Shown here: positions 1 to 13,355 of the stretch, piece by piece
Position numbering within the stretch: the stretch's first letter is position 1
Layout of the letters: each line of letters opens with the position of its first letter
Assembly: GCA_027186245.1 (NCBI GenBank)
Contig: CP114495.1
Span: 697,001-761,000, forward strand
DNA from: Coriaria nepalensis
Lineage: Eukaryota > Streptophyta > Magnoliopsida > Cucurbitales > Coriariaceae
Direction of reading: 5' to 3'
DNA: 64,000 nt
Position numbers and translations under genes: made by a program
The notes under the pieces: model-generated
The model's input: only the letters and a program-made list of their open reading frames with translations
Database searches by the model: none
Told to the model about the DNA's origin: nothing

Positions 1-195
1 GCGAGTGCGAGTCTCAGCCAAACCCCAATACTTAGTTATTATTACAAATATTTACTATTTGCAATTACTTATAAATGCTTAAAAATGTTTCTCCCTTTCC
101 AATGTGGGATGCATTTAATTGCATTTATTAAACATTTTTTGGGCTTTGGGTCTTTAATCCATTTCACTTTAGCCAATAGGAAAAAGTCCAACAGT
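1..195 (+). other. Intron (3' portion) of the CslG-like gene
   Basis: No coding frame resembling the family is visible here, and the segment ends in a plausible acceptor (CAACAG at about 190-195). The AT-rich sequence contains a 'ccaatgtggga' stretch of a kind often seen near plant retroelement LTR ends, so the intron may hold transposon DNA. That is a weak impression only. The 5' exons of the gene lie outside the window. Confidence 0.45.
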
Positions 196-1941
196 TAAGG
201 TGATAGGAGAAAATGTAAAGGATGATCTACCTCTCCTTGTTTACGTTGCTCGTGAGAAAAGACCGTCTCGCCCCCACCATTTCAAGGCCGGAGCTCTCAA
301 CGTTCTCGTACGACCTTCCCTTCAAATTTTACTTAATGTGCGAAAATTGAATATATTGATTAACAAAGACTTGAACTTCTATTGCTTTTATGCAGCATAG
401 AGTCTCTAGTGTGATAAGTAATTCCCCTTACCTACTAGTGCTAGACTGTGACATGTACTGCAAAGATCCATCTTCCGCTCGAAAAGCAATGTGTTTTCAC
501 CTTGATCTGAAAATAGCATCCTCTCTAGCATTCTTTCAGTTCCCTCAAAGATTCCGCCACATTAGCAAGAATGATATTTACGATTCTCAGAAGAGATCGG
601 GATTTCAGGTACGAAAACACAAACCAAGTCTTAACTTACATTTCATGTCAATGACCTCAATAGCATTAGATTATATGTAACAAAACGCTTAATGTTTTTC
701 TAGGTACGGTGGCCAGGGATGGATGGGCTCAAGGGCCGATCTTGTCCGGTACAGGCTTTTGCATAAAGAGGGCATGCTTATGTGGAAGTTCAAAGCCCGG
801 CGATATGGATCCTATACAACTCCGTGAATCGATCGGCTTTTCTAACGAGTTTATCAAGTCCCTAAACCAAAACTACTGCCCTAACAAGAGCCTTAGTAAT
901 GATACATTGCTTAAAGAGACTCAAATATTAGCTTCAAGTTCTTATGAAAATGGAAGTAAATGGGGCAATGAGGTAAGTATTTTTCTTTTTTCCCTCCTTT
1001 TTTGATCTTCAATGGATTTAATTCAACTTAAATTGCAGGTTGGTTTCTTGTACAACTCTGTGTCAGAGGACTACTTAACTGGGCTTCTCTTACATTGTAA
1101 AGGTTGGATTTCAGTGTACTATGATCCACCTAGGCCACAATTTCTAGGCAATGGGATCACAAATTTAAATGACCTCTTAAACCAAGGAACAAGATGGAGT
1201 TCCGGTTTGGTCGAAGTAGGTCTCTCGAAATTATGTCCTCTCATCTATGCGCCATTAAGGATGTCTTTTCTTCAAAGCATGGCCTATGCAGATCTTGCAT
1301 TCTTCCCATTCTACTTCATTCCCTTATGGTGTTTTGCTACCATCCCTCAACTCTGCCTTTTGAATGGAATCCCTCTCTATCCTGACATCTCAAGTCCGTA
1401 TTTCATCTTAATATCAACCACTTTCTTATCAGCGAGTTTTAAACATCTTCAAGAGGTCCTAATGACAAACGGGTCGATCCAAACATGGATAAACGAACAG
1501 AGGCTATGGATGATACGGTCAGTTACGTTTCATATGCACGCATGTTTTGACGCAATTATGAAACGAGCCGGCATGAGAGAGATCAACTTTTTGCCCACAA
1601 ACAAAGTACAGGATGAAGAAGAGTTGAAGAGATACCAAATGGGAATATTCGACTTCAGAATCTCCTACATGTTTCTTATTCCAATGGTATCTTTGATTGT
1701 CTTGAACATCGTTTCGTTTGGAGTAGGAGTTGTTCAAGTCATGGTTCTTGGCAGTTGGAAGAAGATGTTTGTCCAGATTGCTCTGTCATTTTACATCATG
1801 TCGATTAACTATCCAATGATAGAAGCCATGTTCATAAGGAAAGATAAGGCCAGCATTTCATCAAGGGTCACTCTTCTAGCTGCCATATGCTCTTTGTTCT
1901 TTTTGTTCCTCGGATCTACTGTGCTACTGTATGTTGCATAA
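196..1941 (+). pseudogene. Cellulose synthase-like protein G (CslG), 3' part, with a 1-bp frameshift
   Basis: This is a membrane glycosyltransferase of the GT2 cellulose-synthase-like superfamily; CslG members act in Golgi or ER membranes. Four exons are visible: 196-307, 396-608, 704-972 and 1039-1941, all with GT-AG borders. Recognisable blocks are [30 protein letters not shown] (a DxD substrate site), LSGTGF, HCKGW and QGTRW (the QxxRW acceptor motif), followed by about six C-terminal membrane segments and a stop at 1939-1941. The wording [11 protein letters not shown]...DCDMYC favours CslG over CslE. Exon 3 enters and leaves in phase 0 but is 269 nt long, one base short. The reading frame changes at about 733-745, between DGLKG and GPILSG, where a G appears to be missing. 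It is therefore probably a pseudogene, or else there is a base error in the assembly. The N-terminal half is not in the window. Confidence 0.85.
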
Positions 1942-3968
1942 AAAGGGTTGTTCGAATCTTTAGTGTATGGACCATTTTTGGTGTAATAAATTTTCTTTCC
2001 TTGGAATTTTGCAGCTTGACCCAACTAAAACTCCCATTGCAATGACTGCTCATTTACGTGGCCCATATGAAATGAATAGCATGCAATATGAGCAAAAAGG
2101 CATTTCATTCCTTAATTGGGAATAGAATCAAAATACATTTTATTTAATTATTTATTTCGATTTTATTATGAAATGGAAGTAATTTTTATTCTCATTCCAA
2201 TGAAAAATTGATACATATATTCTTTTCTTTCTTAAATAAATATCTTTAGGAATAAATTTATCATTTCATTTTGGTGAAACCTTTTTAAATTAATTAAATT
2301 TTATTTTGAACTCCATATAATTTTAAAAATTTAAGATATTCAAATGCATTATTTAGTTAAAAACATAATTAAAATCAATATTTCTTACTCATTTTCTATG
2401 TAACCGAACAAACACAATGAAATTATGATTCTCATTCATTCTCGATCTCGTTCCATCGAGGTAATTGAATCATTAGAAGCAATTAGTTTCATTTCTTGAG
2501 GGTTAGTGAAATTAAAATGATTATTATTCTTCTATTTGGTTTGTTTATATCAAAAATAAAAAATTATTTTGATTCCTCAAATATCCAAAATAAGAAATTA
2601 ATTATTTTCTTCAAAAATATATCTTTCAGATGAAATGAAATGATTCATTCGTATATTTTGAATTTTTTTAATATTATTAATTTATTATGAATATATTACG
2701 TAATTCTCAAAAATTAAATTCAAAATACCCTAAAATATATATATATATATTTTTCAAAATTATTTTTTATTATTCATTTTTTATACAACCAAACAAATAA
2801 ATAATCAATTATTTACATTCTCATTCTTCTTAGAAGTCAAATCAAACGTATCATTGGATCTTAAATATTGCACTTCAGTAGTAGAGAGATTATTAAAAGT
2901 GGATGAGACAGCAATCAAATCGACGGCAAGCCGGAAGGGAGAAAAAAGAAGAAGATAAGAGGCCACCACACCAGCTCGATCTGATTGGGCCGTTTCTTCT
3001 GTCTCTTCTGTTCCTATTTTTACACGAAATTAAGGTGGAGAAGAACATGGTTAAGAGAAAAAGCTGTGCTGGGTTTTCTCTGTTAAGGAGTGTAATTATG
3101 CAATAGATTAATTAATGCAAAATCAGAGAGGTGTGTACTAATTATGAGTGGAAGAGACGGCACCATGTTGCCCTGCGGGTAAAACATACAATTCCTGCTG
3201 TGGAACCTTATAAAAATCAAACCCCATATTTAGCAGCATTACATGGACTCACCTGATTGGCCAACAGTCTCTTTACTAAATCTCTTCTAAATGTGGTCGG
3301 ATCTTTTGCCTGTAACGAGTTCACTGATCAAGTGACAACTTCTCCTCTCGCCACTGAATGGCAAAAAGGGAAATTTCTGATCCCCTCTCTTTCTCTTTGA
3401 AATGATGAGGCTGGGCTGCTGGCTAATATGATTTATATATTATTTTTGTAATCTAACTAATAAAATCATAATATACATATTCAACTCTATCAAGTTGTAT
3501 GATTTTATTTATCTACCAGGAAAATAGTGTACAATTAATTTTTATGGTCACTCGTAAAAGTGGGTAAAAGGTCAAATGAGATCGATCGAGAGAGAAAAAA
3601 AAAAAACAATCAAACTCACGTGCTTCACATCCGATCAATGGGGGGAGGTTTCACCAATCACCCCTCAGAAAAACATTAGAAAAACTAGCCGTACGTTTGA
3701 GAATAATTTTCCTTTTCAAGCTCTTATCATTTTCGTTGTCTGAATTCATATTAACACCGGATAGTTTAGTTGAGTAGTGTACTGCTTCTACAAATTCTTA
3801 ATGCTTCTCTCTAGCTTGGTGTGCGAGTTTATCTCTCTATCTCTCTCTCTCTCTCCAGTATCAACTCCTCTTTCTCATCTTATGATCTTTTCCTTTCTTT
3901 TCCTCCTCCCTTTATTTTGATATAATTTTGTTTTGATAGTTTTCTGTGTCTAATCTTTGTTAGCTCTG
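1942..3968. other. Intergenic: CslG downstream region and SUP-like promoter
   Basis: No gene is seen. The DNA is very AT-rich from about 2100 to 2900. A pyrimidine-rich (CT)n tract at about 3831-3856 lies just before the next start codon and probably belongs to the 5' leader of the zinc-finger gene. Short open frames near 2900-3106 have no family resemblance. Confidence 0.5.
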
Positions 3969-4727
3969 ATGGAGAAGAACACTGGTTTGAGCACTAACTT
4001 GAAAGAGAGCAAGAACAAAGAGCTTAAAGCAGCTTCATGGATGAAGTACATGAGTAACAGCAGCAAGCAAAGCTTACTTCTGCAAGAAGAAGAATATTCT
4101 ATTCATTCTAATAACAGCAACAACCCTAACGGAGCTGGATTTTCATGGCCTCCAAGAAGTTACGCATGCACTTTCTGCAAAAGGGAATTTAAATCTGCTC
4201 AAGCTTTAGGAGGTCATATGAATGTTCACAGGAGAGACAGAGCCAGACTTAGATCACAGCTTTCACCTCCTCCTGTTATTGGCCAGTACCCTAGTACTAG
4301 TAGTACTACTGCTCTTCTTAACATAAACCTTAATGAACCTAAACCTAAACTTAACCCTAACCCTAACCCTAATTTCTCATCCGCTTCTTCTTCCAATATC
4401 TTTTCAACTTCAACCATCAACCCATCGGTACAACTTCCCGGTACGTTATCTAATTCTGCTTCTCGCCCAAGTGAAATGAAGAGATCATGGGGTGTTCTAA
4501 AAGATATGATTGTGTCTGATATTAATTTATCCAAGATGAAGAAGAATGAAATCAAAACCTATAATTACGGTGTTGGAGAAAATTTTGATGGGTGGAAATC
4601 CGGGAGGAAAGCTGATCATCATCAGAAGAATAACAATATTAATGTCAGGTTGGAGATGGGGATTTGTCCGCGTAAGGACGATTTGAAGGAGGATTTAGAT
4701 TTGGAACTTCGTTTAGGTTACGCGTAA
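3969..4727 (+). CDS. SUP: SUPERMAN-like single-C2H2 zinc-finger repressor
   Basis: This is a nuclear transcription factor of 252 aa in one exon, as is usual for this family; SUP itself is 204 aa. A single plant C2H2 finger with the QALGGH signature (residues about 61-85) is preceded by GFSWPPRSY and followed by the basic [11 protein letters not shown] stretch, an arrangement typical of SUPERMAN. The C-terminus [11 protein letters not shown] is an EAR repression motif that recruits TOPLESS-type corepressors. The middle is Ser/Asn/Pro-rich and contains NPNPNPN, encoded by telomere-like CCCTAA DNA. The ATG at 3969 is chosen because upstream in-frame codons lack an ATG and MEKN is a plausible N-terminus. 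SUP controls the stamen-carpel boundary in Arabidopsis. Orthology rests on motif wording plus the next gene being URO/TAC1-like, and then ETR2 (as at At3g23130-23150). ZFP10/RBE-type paralogues are the alternative. Confidence 0.85.
   Translation: MEKNTGLSTNLKESKNKELKAASWMKYMSNSSKQSLLLQEEEYSIHSNNSNNPNGAGFSWPPRSYACTFCKREFKSAQALGGHMNVHRRDRARLRSQLSPPPVIGQYPSTSSTTALLNINLNEPKPKLNPNPNPNFSSASSSNIFSTSTINPSVQLPGTLSNSASRPSEMKRSWGVLKDMIVSDINLSKMKKNEIKTYNYGVGENFDGWKSGRKADHHQKNNNINVRLEMGICPRKDDLKEDLDLELRLGYA
4335..4373 (+). repeat. Telomere-like CCTAAA/CCCTAA tract inside the coding region
   Basis: About five or six imperfect CCTAAA/CCCTAA units occur within the SUP-like reading frame. In frame they code for [13 protein letters not shown]. 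The tract is short and coding. Confidence 0.7.
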
Positions 4728-4860
4728 TCGAACTCGATCTTCTGGACATCAGTTGATAATCGATCTTTTCGGAAAAAGGCATGCTAATCATAATAGGGGC
4801 AATGTGAGATATATTAGTTATTGCATAATCGACTTCTGTACTAGCTAGCTATATTTATTA

Positions 4861-4897
<37 letters not shown>

Positions 4898-7800
4898 AGC
4901 TATCTATATATGATTATATCTTTGCTTGTTTTCGTGCTTAATTCGTTCTTAATCGCTTTTGGAACAAGTGTAGTTTTATTATTTCCGTCCTTACTGTGTT
5001 CCTAATCGAGGTTCTTAATTAGGATTATCAATCGAATCAATATCGATCATAATATAATTTGTGTACAAAAATCAAGAGTATTCAAGAGTTGCACTACCTC
5101 AAGGCAAAGAACAGGCTGTAGTTAACCTGATCATCATGCAGGTGAGAGTTTACACATAAATTTCATCTTCTTATAAGGATTGGTAAGTGGGGCAGATTGG
5201 CTGTATAAATGTTAGATTAACTGTAACTTAACAACAAAAAGCGGTTGGTTTTAATAAATAGAGAGAGAGAGTAATTACTTGTACTTATGTACTACAATAG
5301 CATAATAATTACAACTATATAACTTGTTACATCTCCTTATAATTAAGGTAACATGATGTTGAATGTTTGTTATGTGCAAATGGTAGATTTATTCAACTAA
5401 AACTTAAGCTCTTAAGTTCATGAGAGATTTATTCACATATATAAACGAGCGGACGAAATCATAAATACGTACACTTTCCCTCACTTATAACATGTAAGGT
5501 CATAGAGTTACGAGCATATAAAGATGTTGCATTCATAAACAATTAAATTATCAGTTAATACCATGTTAGATGATACATTAGAATGTTAATAGGCAGATCT
5601 ACGTAGTATGATCAGGAGCTAGCTACTGACAAAGAAGTTTTCACTAGATGCGAGATGCTTCTCGTACATATCTATGGTCTCCATTGTTCATAAAGTTTGG
5701 TCTCAATACACACTCTCTAATCATTAGTCAATGTGTTATATATGTCAATCTACTTATATGTACATTGTTGATCCATAATGTTGTAAAGGAACTCAACACT
5801 CAACAAAATCATATTTAAAATAGATCAATCAAATTTTACCTATACATCAAAATACTGTATTATATAACATGATGCTATCGAGATGATATTAATATATATG
5901 TATATATAGAATATGATCATATTATATGCGGAGCAAAAATAAATGAAAAGGAAAAGTTACATGGATATAGATGTCAGCAATCGCTGTCATTAATATCAGC
6001 GATAGCAAATTAGTGAGAGTAGTAGGGGAGAAAAGGGCAGTGGCCCATTTGAATTGAAATTGACAAGCTGGCTCATTGGACACTTGTCCCAAGATCTGAA
6101 AGGAGTTTGCATGTTCCCGACAATGTCTGGGTGTCGAAATTGCATCATGGCTTTTCCTTATTCGGATCGAAAATTTTCTGATCACTCCACATCTTTTCAG
6201 ACATCAAGACAAACCCAACTTCTTTCTCCAACATAGCACCGTAGGTAGGGGCCACTCATCACTACACTCCCAACATACTTACAATATTCTCTAAGCTAAC
6301 ACTTCTCTCTGGTTTTGATCAAGGTCAACAAATTTTTCTGCAACGAAGCTTTTCCGGTCAAACGTCCCTTGAAAATCTAGAGAGAGAGAGAGAGAGAGAG
6401 ATATTCTGGCATCACGATGATCATTTTCCCAGGCTATGTAGCAAAGTGAATGATGAATATCTTAAAGACTTAAGAGACCCCACATGATGATGATGATGAT
6501 GAATCCCCATCTCATTCATTAATCATAACCAGATTGTTGTACCATGAAAATGAAATTTAGTTCTTCCTCACGGCTCATGCATTTAAGTCAGATGATACCG
6601 AAATGTGATCCAGTTTATACATCTGGTCTGACAGTGACACCCACTTCATGTTCCATTTTATTACACATGTAAAGTACAGTAATAAATATGGCCATTCTTA
6701 CTAGCTTTCTAACTTCTAGCTTCTCTACGTACGGCTGTAACCCTGCCAACCATTGGGCCTTAGATGAACGCTTAGCTCACTTATCATGAACAGAGTTAGG
6801 CTCGTTCTGTTTCCACATGAACTAATTGGAAAAAAGCCCAATGTATTTTCACTGATCCAGTATTGGAAAAGAGTCCATTTACACGATATCAGGTTGATGA
6901 TATGTGTAATTCGGATTGCTCTAATTGGTTTGGTTAACAAGACGAGTTTAAAAGTGTTTGGGCATTAATTGGAATCTCTAACGCTTCAAAAACATGTTGC
7001 TTGATAAATCTATTCGCATAGACTTAAAAGAATCTATTATGATATATACATATTTTATATTTTAAATTAATTTTTCTATATCACAGATCTTATATCACAG
7101 ATCGAAAATTTCTAAGATAGATTAGGTTTACAATAAACTAATCTATTTTAATCACATGTTTACAAAATTCTCATCGTTTTATAATCACATGATACAAAAC
7201 ATGACTCCAGTTGTCAGGTTTTTATATCATCTTTTAAGAAAACCATGAAAGCAACAGCACCAAAAATAGCAATCTCCAAGTTCGATATCATCACTACCTT
7301 GACATGGTCAAAGCCATTAAATATAGATTGTTACATAGCCATCATCTGGGGGCTACAATTAATAAAGTTATAACATTTATTAAGTTTGGCCGTTTGAAAA
7401 AAAAAAAAAAAATCAAATTCTGGGAAAAGAGACCCAATCTAATCTCATGATATTTGAACACCAATTAATAAAGCATACCATTAATTACTACGCTACAAAG
7501 ATGGTGCAGAAACAGCTGCAGAAGTGCATGCAGCAGTACGTACAAGTTCGAATTAATTACAGTATCGTCCCCCCTCTTCATTTTTATTATCAAGAAGTCA
7601 CCTCAATCTTTAATTGCTACCATTATGATCACATGCAGGAGATGACCTGACCGATCTATATACTGAATTCATTAAACTGATCATAAGCCATGATTTCTCC
7701 CGTGAACTATAAAACATTTCGGGACTTTTTTTTTTTTGACTAACCCTTCCAGAAACGTGTCAGGAACCCAGAAAACAAAAGAGCCTTCACATTTTCCCCT

Positions 7801-8068
7801 CGGTTTGATTTATTATCTTCACTGTTTTTTTCCTCGTAAATTACAAAAATAAATAAGTGAAAATCAACTATATATATATATATATTGAGAGAGAGAGAGA
7901 GAGAGAAGTTGAATCTAAACTGAGCCGACTAAATGACCAAGTCTTTTTTAACAACAACTTGTTCAATTAGAAGCTTCTTTTCCTGTTTCGCTATTTAAAA
8001 AACTCTACTTCCCCCCCGCCCATCTCAGCTTTTTCACAAACGGGTCCAAATTAGTGGATAGTTTCTGC
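4728..8068. other. Intergenic between the two zinc-finger genes
   Basis: About 3.3 kb with no convincing gene. It holds a (TA)n tract at about 4863-4895, (GA)n tracts at about 6379-6401 and 7887-7906, a TGA/ATG trinucleotide run near 6485-6500, and a poly-A tract near 7398-7412. Short open frames at about 5922-6236 and 6725-6968 overlap on both strands and look random. The last 150 bp before 8069 are the promoter and leader of the next gene. Confidence 0.5.
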
Positions 8069-8578
8069 ATGGATTTTTTTAGAAAGAGAGGGATTATTAG
8101 CAGCTCAGAAGACAGTTCGAGTGAAGAATACTCTGATTCAACCAAACGCTCGTTTGAATGCACGTTTTGCCGTCGCGGGTTCACAAACGCGCAAGCTCTG
8201 GGCGGGCATATGAACATTCATAGAAAAGATCGGGCCAAGGGGAAGCAGATGATGAGACTAAGCTCTTCACATGGAAATAAGTATCATAATCATCATCATC
8301 ACGACCGTCAGAATTCTATCTTACCTGATCTCGATCATGATCAGTATTTTGATCCCATGATTAATTCAAGCATGCAGTATCAGAGTAATTTTCATGTTGA
8401 CTTACCTCAATCATCCGCTGATTTCTATAACGATCACCAGATTCAGCATGTCTTTGGGTTGGACTTGAACCTCAGAATCAATGGATCTGCTCTTCCAGAA
8501 GATGAAGTGATCATGACCAGTGTCTGGAAAAATGATCGTGATGTTGATTTAGAGCTTCGTCTTGGTCATGATCACTGA
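8069..8578 (+). CDS. TAC1/URO-like single-C2H2 zinc-finger protein
   Basis: This nuclear transcription factor has 169 aa and is intronless. One C2H2 finger starts at [10 protein letters not shown], with QALGGH and NMHRKDRAK-type flanking sequence (here [10 protein letters not shown]), which is the wording of the TELOMERASE ACTIVATOR1 / UPRIGHT ROSETTE subgroup rather than SUP. It is followed by a His-rich run (about residues 73-80). There are two EAR-type motifs, LDLNLRI at about residue 135 and the C-terminal DLELRLG. The ATG at 8069 is the first in frame. TAC1 regulates telomerase and auxin responses, and URO overexpression alters auxin-dependent growth. Which of these is the functional counterpart cannot be told from sequence. 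The position next to a SUP-like gene and upstream of ETR2 matches URO (At3g23140) as recalled. Confidence 0.85.
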   Translation: MDFFRKRGIISSSEDSSSEEYSDSTKRSFECTFCRRGFTNAQALGGHMNIHRKDRAKGKQMMRLSSSHGNKYHNHHHHDRQNSILPDLDHDQYFDPMINSSMQYQSNFHVDLPQSSADFYNDHQIQHVFGLDLNLRINGSALPEDEVIMTSVWKNDRDVDLELRLGHDH

Positions 8579-9916
8579 TTAATTGCTTATGCAAATTAAT
8601 CTGTAAATTTTATTTGTTGAATTATTTTCAGTCCTTAAAAAAAAAAAAAAAAAAAAAACCTTCTTCTTCTTCCTCTATATATTATGCATGGATCGACACA
8701 TAACATGTCTTTTATTTATTTATTTACTTTTTAGTTTTTCTGATAATTTTCCAAATAAAGAAAGTAATGAAGGATGGGCCAGGAAAGGTCAGTGTGAGCA
8801 GATATTACTCATGACGTCCGTGAGTTAACCCAGTAGGTGGCCCACAAGAAAACTGACCCAGATTTTGAGTTTCTCTGAGTCAAAAGAAAATGGCCCATTT
8901 CGGCCGTCAAATTGAGAGAGATTTGGATATATTTTAGATTAAGCTTAATCCATAAATTAAATTAAAAAATGTTACATTATTTTATTCATTTATATAATAT
9001 ATTTAATTAATAAATTTAAATTTAATTCCAACCTACTAAATATGTCTTATTTTAAATATTTTATTTTTATCGTTCCAAAAGAAAACAACAAAAATACAAA
9101 CTCGACGTAAACAAAAACCTAGGGAAAGCATTAAATGGGGCCAACGGCCATACACAGAATTCTAAATACCCACGAGAAACACGTGCTGCAATTAAAGCAA
9201 GTGCTCTTTCTGGGCCTAAACTAAGTCGCAGCGTGTGATACAAGCCCATCTTGATCTGGGCCTACGTATGTATATAGATAAACTAGGGTAGCCGAAACTG
9301 CACAAAGATAAGAGGCTGACCCAACTTAACTTATGACTCCATTGCAATAACAATATAATAAAGTTTATTTATAAATATTATTTTTATATAAAAATTATAT
9401 ATTTGTTCATTGTAAGCAGAAATGGAAAGAGCAAATTTGTAGGAGTAGTGATAAATAGTAAGTATATAGTGCATTAGTTTGGGCATATTTAGATATGTTA
9501 TGGGGGGACCCTTGTCAATATGTCACGCATGGCATGTTTTCTAAGCATGTGCATTTGTGCGGTAACCCCCCCTCCTGTCCAGTACTTAAAGCACATGAAG
9601 AAGAAGAAGCAGCCCATGCTGGTTTGTTGCAGTGAACTGGATATAGAGTTCCTAAGCAATGAAAATATGCATCTTTTGGCAATAAGATTTGTTAATGAGC
9701 AACTAGCAAGCAAAACTTGACTTGTATTCTCATAATCATATGGTCTATTTTTAAAAAATTATAATTTCACAGTTTATAAAAGTAGTCAGATAAATATTTA
9801 ACAGTTTATAAAATAAATTTTGTAATTATAATATACTTTATAATTACAAATATGATTTGATATAATATAAATCTTATAATGAAATAATTACATCCAGCTT
9901 TTACTCTGTATGTAGT

Positions 9917-9961
<45 letters not shown>

Positions 9962-10461
9962 GAGGTTAAGAATGATACATATGCACACGACATTGAATGG
10001 GTCAAGTAACATAAAAAAAATCTGTGGACTAAGAATGGGCGACCAAAAGAAACAATGATTTGAACATTGAAGAGAGAATAATACGTACGACCCATGAATG
10101 TTATTGTAATAATGGCAAGTGAGACTGGATGGGGAATTTCACAAGACCTAAAGTTTTTTTTTTTTTTTTTCTAAGAAAAGTAATTTACGTACGTATAATT
10201 CGATACCAAAATGGTCCAATCCAAATATTTCGACCCATCAAAATAATCATAGGTTTTAGACACATCGAATTTCATGAAACAATTTCAAGCCGAGGGTGCA
10301 TGCACTTGCATTATTGGTCACCGGAAAATGATAAAAAGAAAAAGAAGGGGGACAAAAAAAAAAAAAAAGATTAGTGAAATCAAAGTGGGCGTAATAGTAA
10401 TTGTATCACCAAACTATCTATTGATCATGATTATAGTATAATCCATTGATACTCTTGATGT

Positions 10462-11446
10462 ACTTAATTGAATATCTAGATTCACCTGCCTTCTTGACTA
10501 AACGTTTACTCTAATAGCATACTTAATAACGTAACTACAATTCTAATCGACTATGAAACCTATAAATCATTTTAATTATCCTAATTATCCGTAGAGTGAT
10601 TATTTTTGGGAGACAAATGAATTGATGCGAATTTGAGGAGTTTGGAGATTGGTAGAAGAATCAAACATTGCAAAAGAAGAAAGAGAAGAGGAAACTTGCT
10701 AGTCAAAATCTTCTAGAAGTTCTGAGAAGCTTTCATGAATTTAGAACCAGAGATACTACTCATCCACAGTATTAGAAAATCTATACCTAGTTTTGGAGAC
10801 TGAGGAAACACGCGAGAGAGGTTAGCTATACTCCATATACTAGGTTTAATATGTATGTCATAGAGCAGGAGGAGAAAGAAGATGATGCTCTTCTTCCTCA
10901 TAGCGAAAGACTGTATTTTTGGCCATCTCTTTTGGAGCTCAACCCATTCTCTCATAACCACAATTATGACCCTCCGAACTTACTTTGACTGCCAATATAT
11001 ACCGAAGATTATTTTAAAGTTTGTTGATAGAAAACTGATCGAGTAAGATATTAAGAGATATCACCACTATAAGTGGAACAGGTTGAGCTTCTGATTGAAA
11101 TCCTTCTATAGTTCGTTTGTTGTTCTTACTCAAAACTTATTTAAGAGTTTTTAACGTAATATATACGTATCAAATTTTCATAATGTATATAATATGCTCA
11201 ATTTAATATCTAGATTTGTCCGCCATCTTGACTAATCATTAAACCCATCTTCGCTCTAACAGTGGAGCAGCGGGAATTAAGAGGCCCCATCTTTTATTTT
11301 TAATATTTATTAACTTAAATAAATATAAATCATGAGATTTTATATTTATAATTTTTTAAAAAAAATTAAAAAAAAATATAAAAATCTGATATATGGTAAA
11401 ATAATAGATCAACCGTACTTAATAACATAACTACAAGTCTAAACGA
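10462..11446 (+). repeat. Diverged direct-repeat pair (about 95 bp units, about 0.7 kb apart)
   Basis: The DNA at 10462-10556 recurs at 11197-11446. The shared blocks are 'aatatctaga', 'cttgacta', 'gctctaa'-like text and 'acttaataac', in the same order. The second copy is interrupted by about 150 bp of AT-rich DNA that includes 'gaggcccc'. This suggests an old duplication later hit by a small insertion. The origin is unknown. Confidence 0.5.
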
Positions 11447-13322
11447 CCTTATAATAATAATATATGTCAATATCACTTTATTTTTGTATATATATATATA
11501 CATATATTAACATCACAATTAGGAGATAAGATAAACTTGAAAGTACTACATGTCGATTCTTTCCTCCATAAATTAAAAAGTACAACATGCAAGTCGACAT
11601 GGAATGATATGGGGTTAGAGAAAAGTTGGTAGAAAACTGACAAAAAGTCTCGAGTTAAAACTTGAAAGAATCGGTTTAATTAAATGAGAAGGACCGCTGG
11701 TATGTTATGATCAAAGCTCTTCTTAAGTCATAAGCGAGTGCCTACACGTTATATATATATATATATATGTATATTGACGTTGCAAGTATATTTCGATTTT
11801 CTAGTCTTGATATTTCGGAGAAATTAATGATGACATGGAGTTTTTCTTAGTTTACTTTTTTTTTAAATGTTTATATAATAATTTTTAATAATAAAAATCT
11901 ATGTATATTATAAATTCTTATATTAATCTATAATTCTCATTTATAATTAATATAATAAAAACTTTCCCCATACATATATATATATATAATATATATTTTC
12001 GATTTATTGATATTATAATTGATAAAAATATAAACACAATTAACCCAGAAAAATAAAAGATTTAATTGAAGGATTAGATACGATTCCCCATTTTTCCCAC
12101 ACGCACCATTTCAAAGAATCAAGCATGTGGGTCAAGAGCGTGCCTTTTTGGCAATGCCTTGTCCAGTTGGGGATGTGGATGGGCCTCGATCGTGATGTGG
12201 GTCTTGAGCATGTGCTACACGTTTTGAAAAGGATAAACCCTTAAAGACGCCATATTTAATATTAATTAAGATAAACATATATCTATAATTAATATCTTAA
12301 TATAAAAATAAATTATAATGACTTTATATTTATCTAATCATTTTTTAATAGAATTGTCAATATATTTCGTTTACATAATTAGAGATTTATCATAACTTAT
12401 CTTCATACAAAAACTATTAGATATAATTATTTATTAATTATAATGTTATGATAAATAATATTAAAGATGATAATATGAGCCCAGACAATATGCTTGGGCT
12501 AGAGCCGGGCCTTCATATTGGATCTATGGGCCAGCTCGGTTCATACCTTTTTAAATCCATAGATTGTCTGGTTCGAGTTCGAATCTTAGTCCGAACAATT
12601 TATTATCTTTTTTTCCCATCCATTCCACTTATGTTTTTATTTAAAAATATTTATTAATAAGTCATATCTTGATTTATTTATTACATAATTAATATAATTT
12701 CCTACATAATCGATTATATATATATATATATATATAAATTGCTGGCCCGTTTTCTTTTTTCTTTTTTATTTAAATATTTAAGTATTCTTTATACATTTTA
12801 TTTTTTATGGACCCGTATATCTCTTACAGCCTATCGTTTATAATCATAATAAGTTTTTTTTTTTAATTAAGACTAATTATAGAGGATGTCTTTTATACTA
12901 AAACTTTTTTTTTATTAAGGCATAAATTTATTTTATCATATCATAAGACATTTTTATTGTATCATAAGACTAACTGGCCCATTTTTTTAACCCGTTTAAA
13001 AATAAACTCGAACCGAAATTTATGTTTTGAGGTCTACTGCGAGCTCAAATTCAATCCATATTGATATATCTATATTATATAATACGTATCTCTTCTTCAT
13101 ATCATAAATATATATAAATAGATCCAATCATAATAAATTAATCACATATATAAGAAAGAAGGGGTGTGATTTAGTGTACTAATGATAGAAGTTGATGGAT
13201 AAATATATGATTAATCTAAGATTACAATCTAGACTCAAGTAAATGGTGCGTAGTAGAGTTAGAGAGGGATTCGAGTTATATTAATTTAATTTTTATTTTT
13301 GAAATAATAATTTCAACTATCA

Positions 13323-13355
<33 letters not shown>

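Noticed and set aside
2903..3106. 67-codon open frame upstream of the SUP-like gene
   Set aside because: Low-complexity basic/hydrophobic translation, no family resemblance, and it lies in probable promoter DNA.
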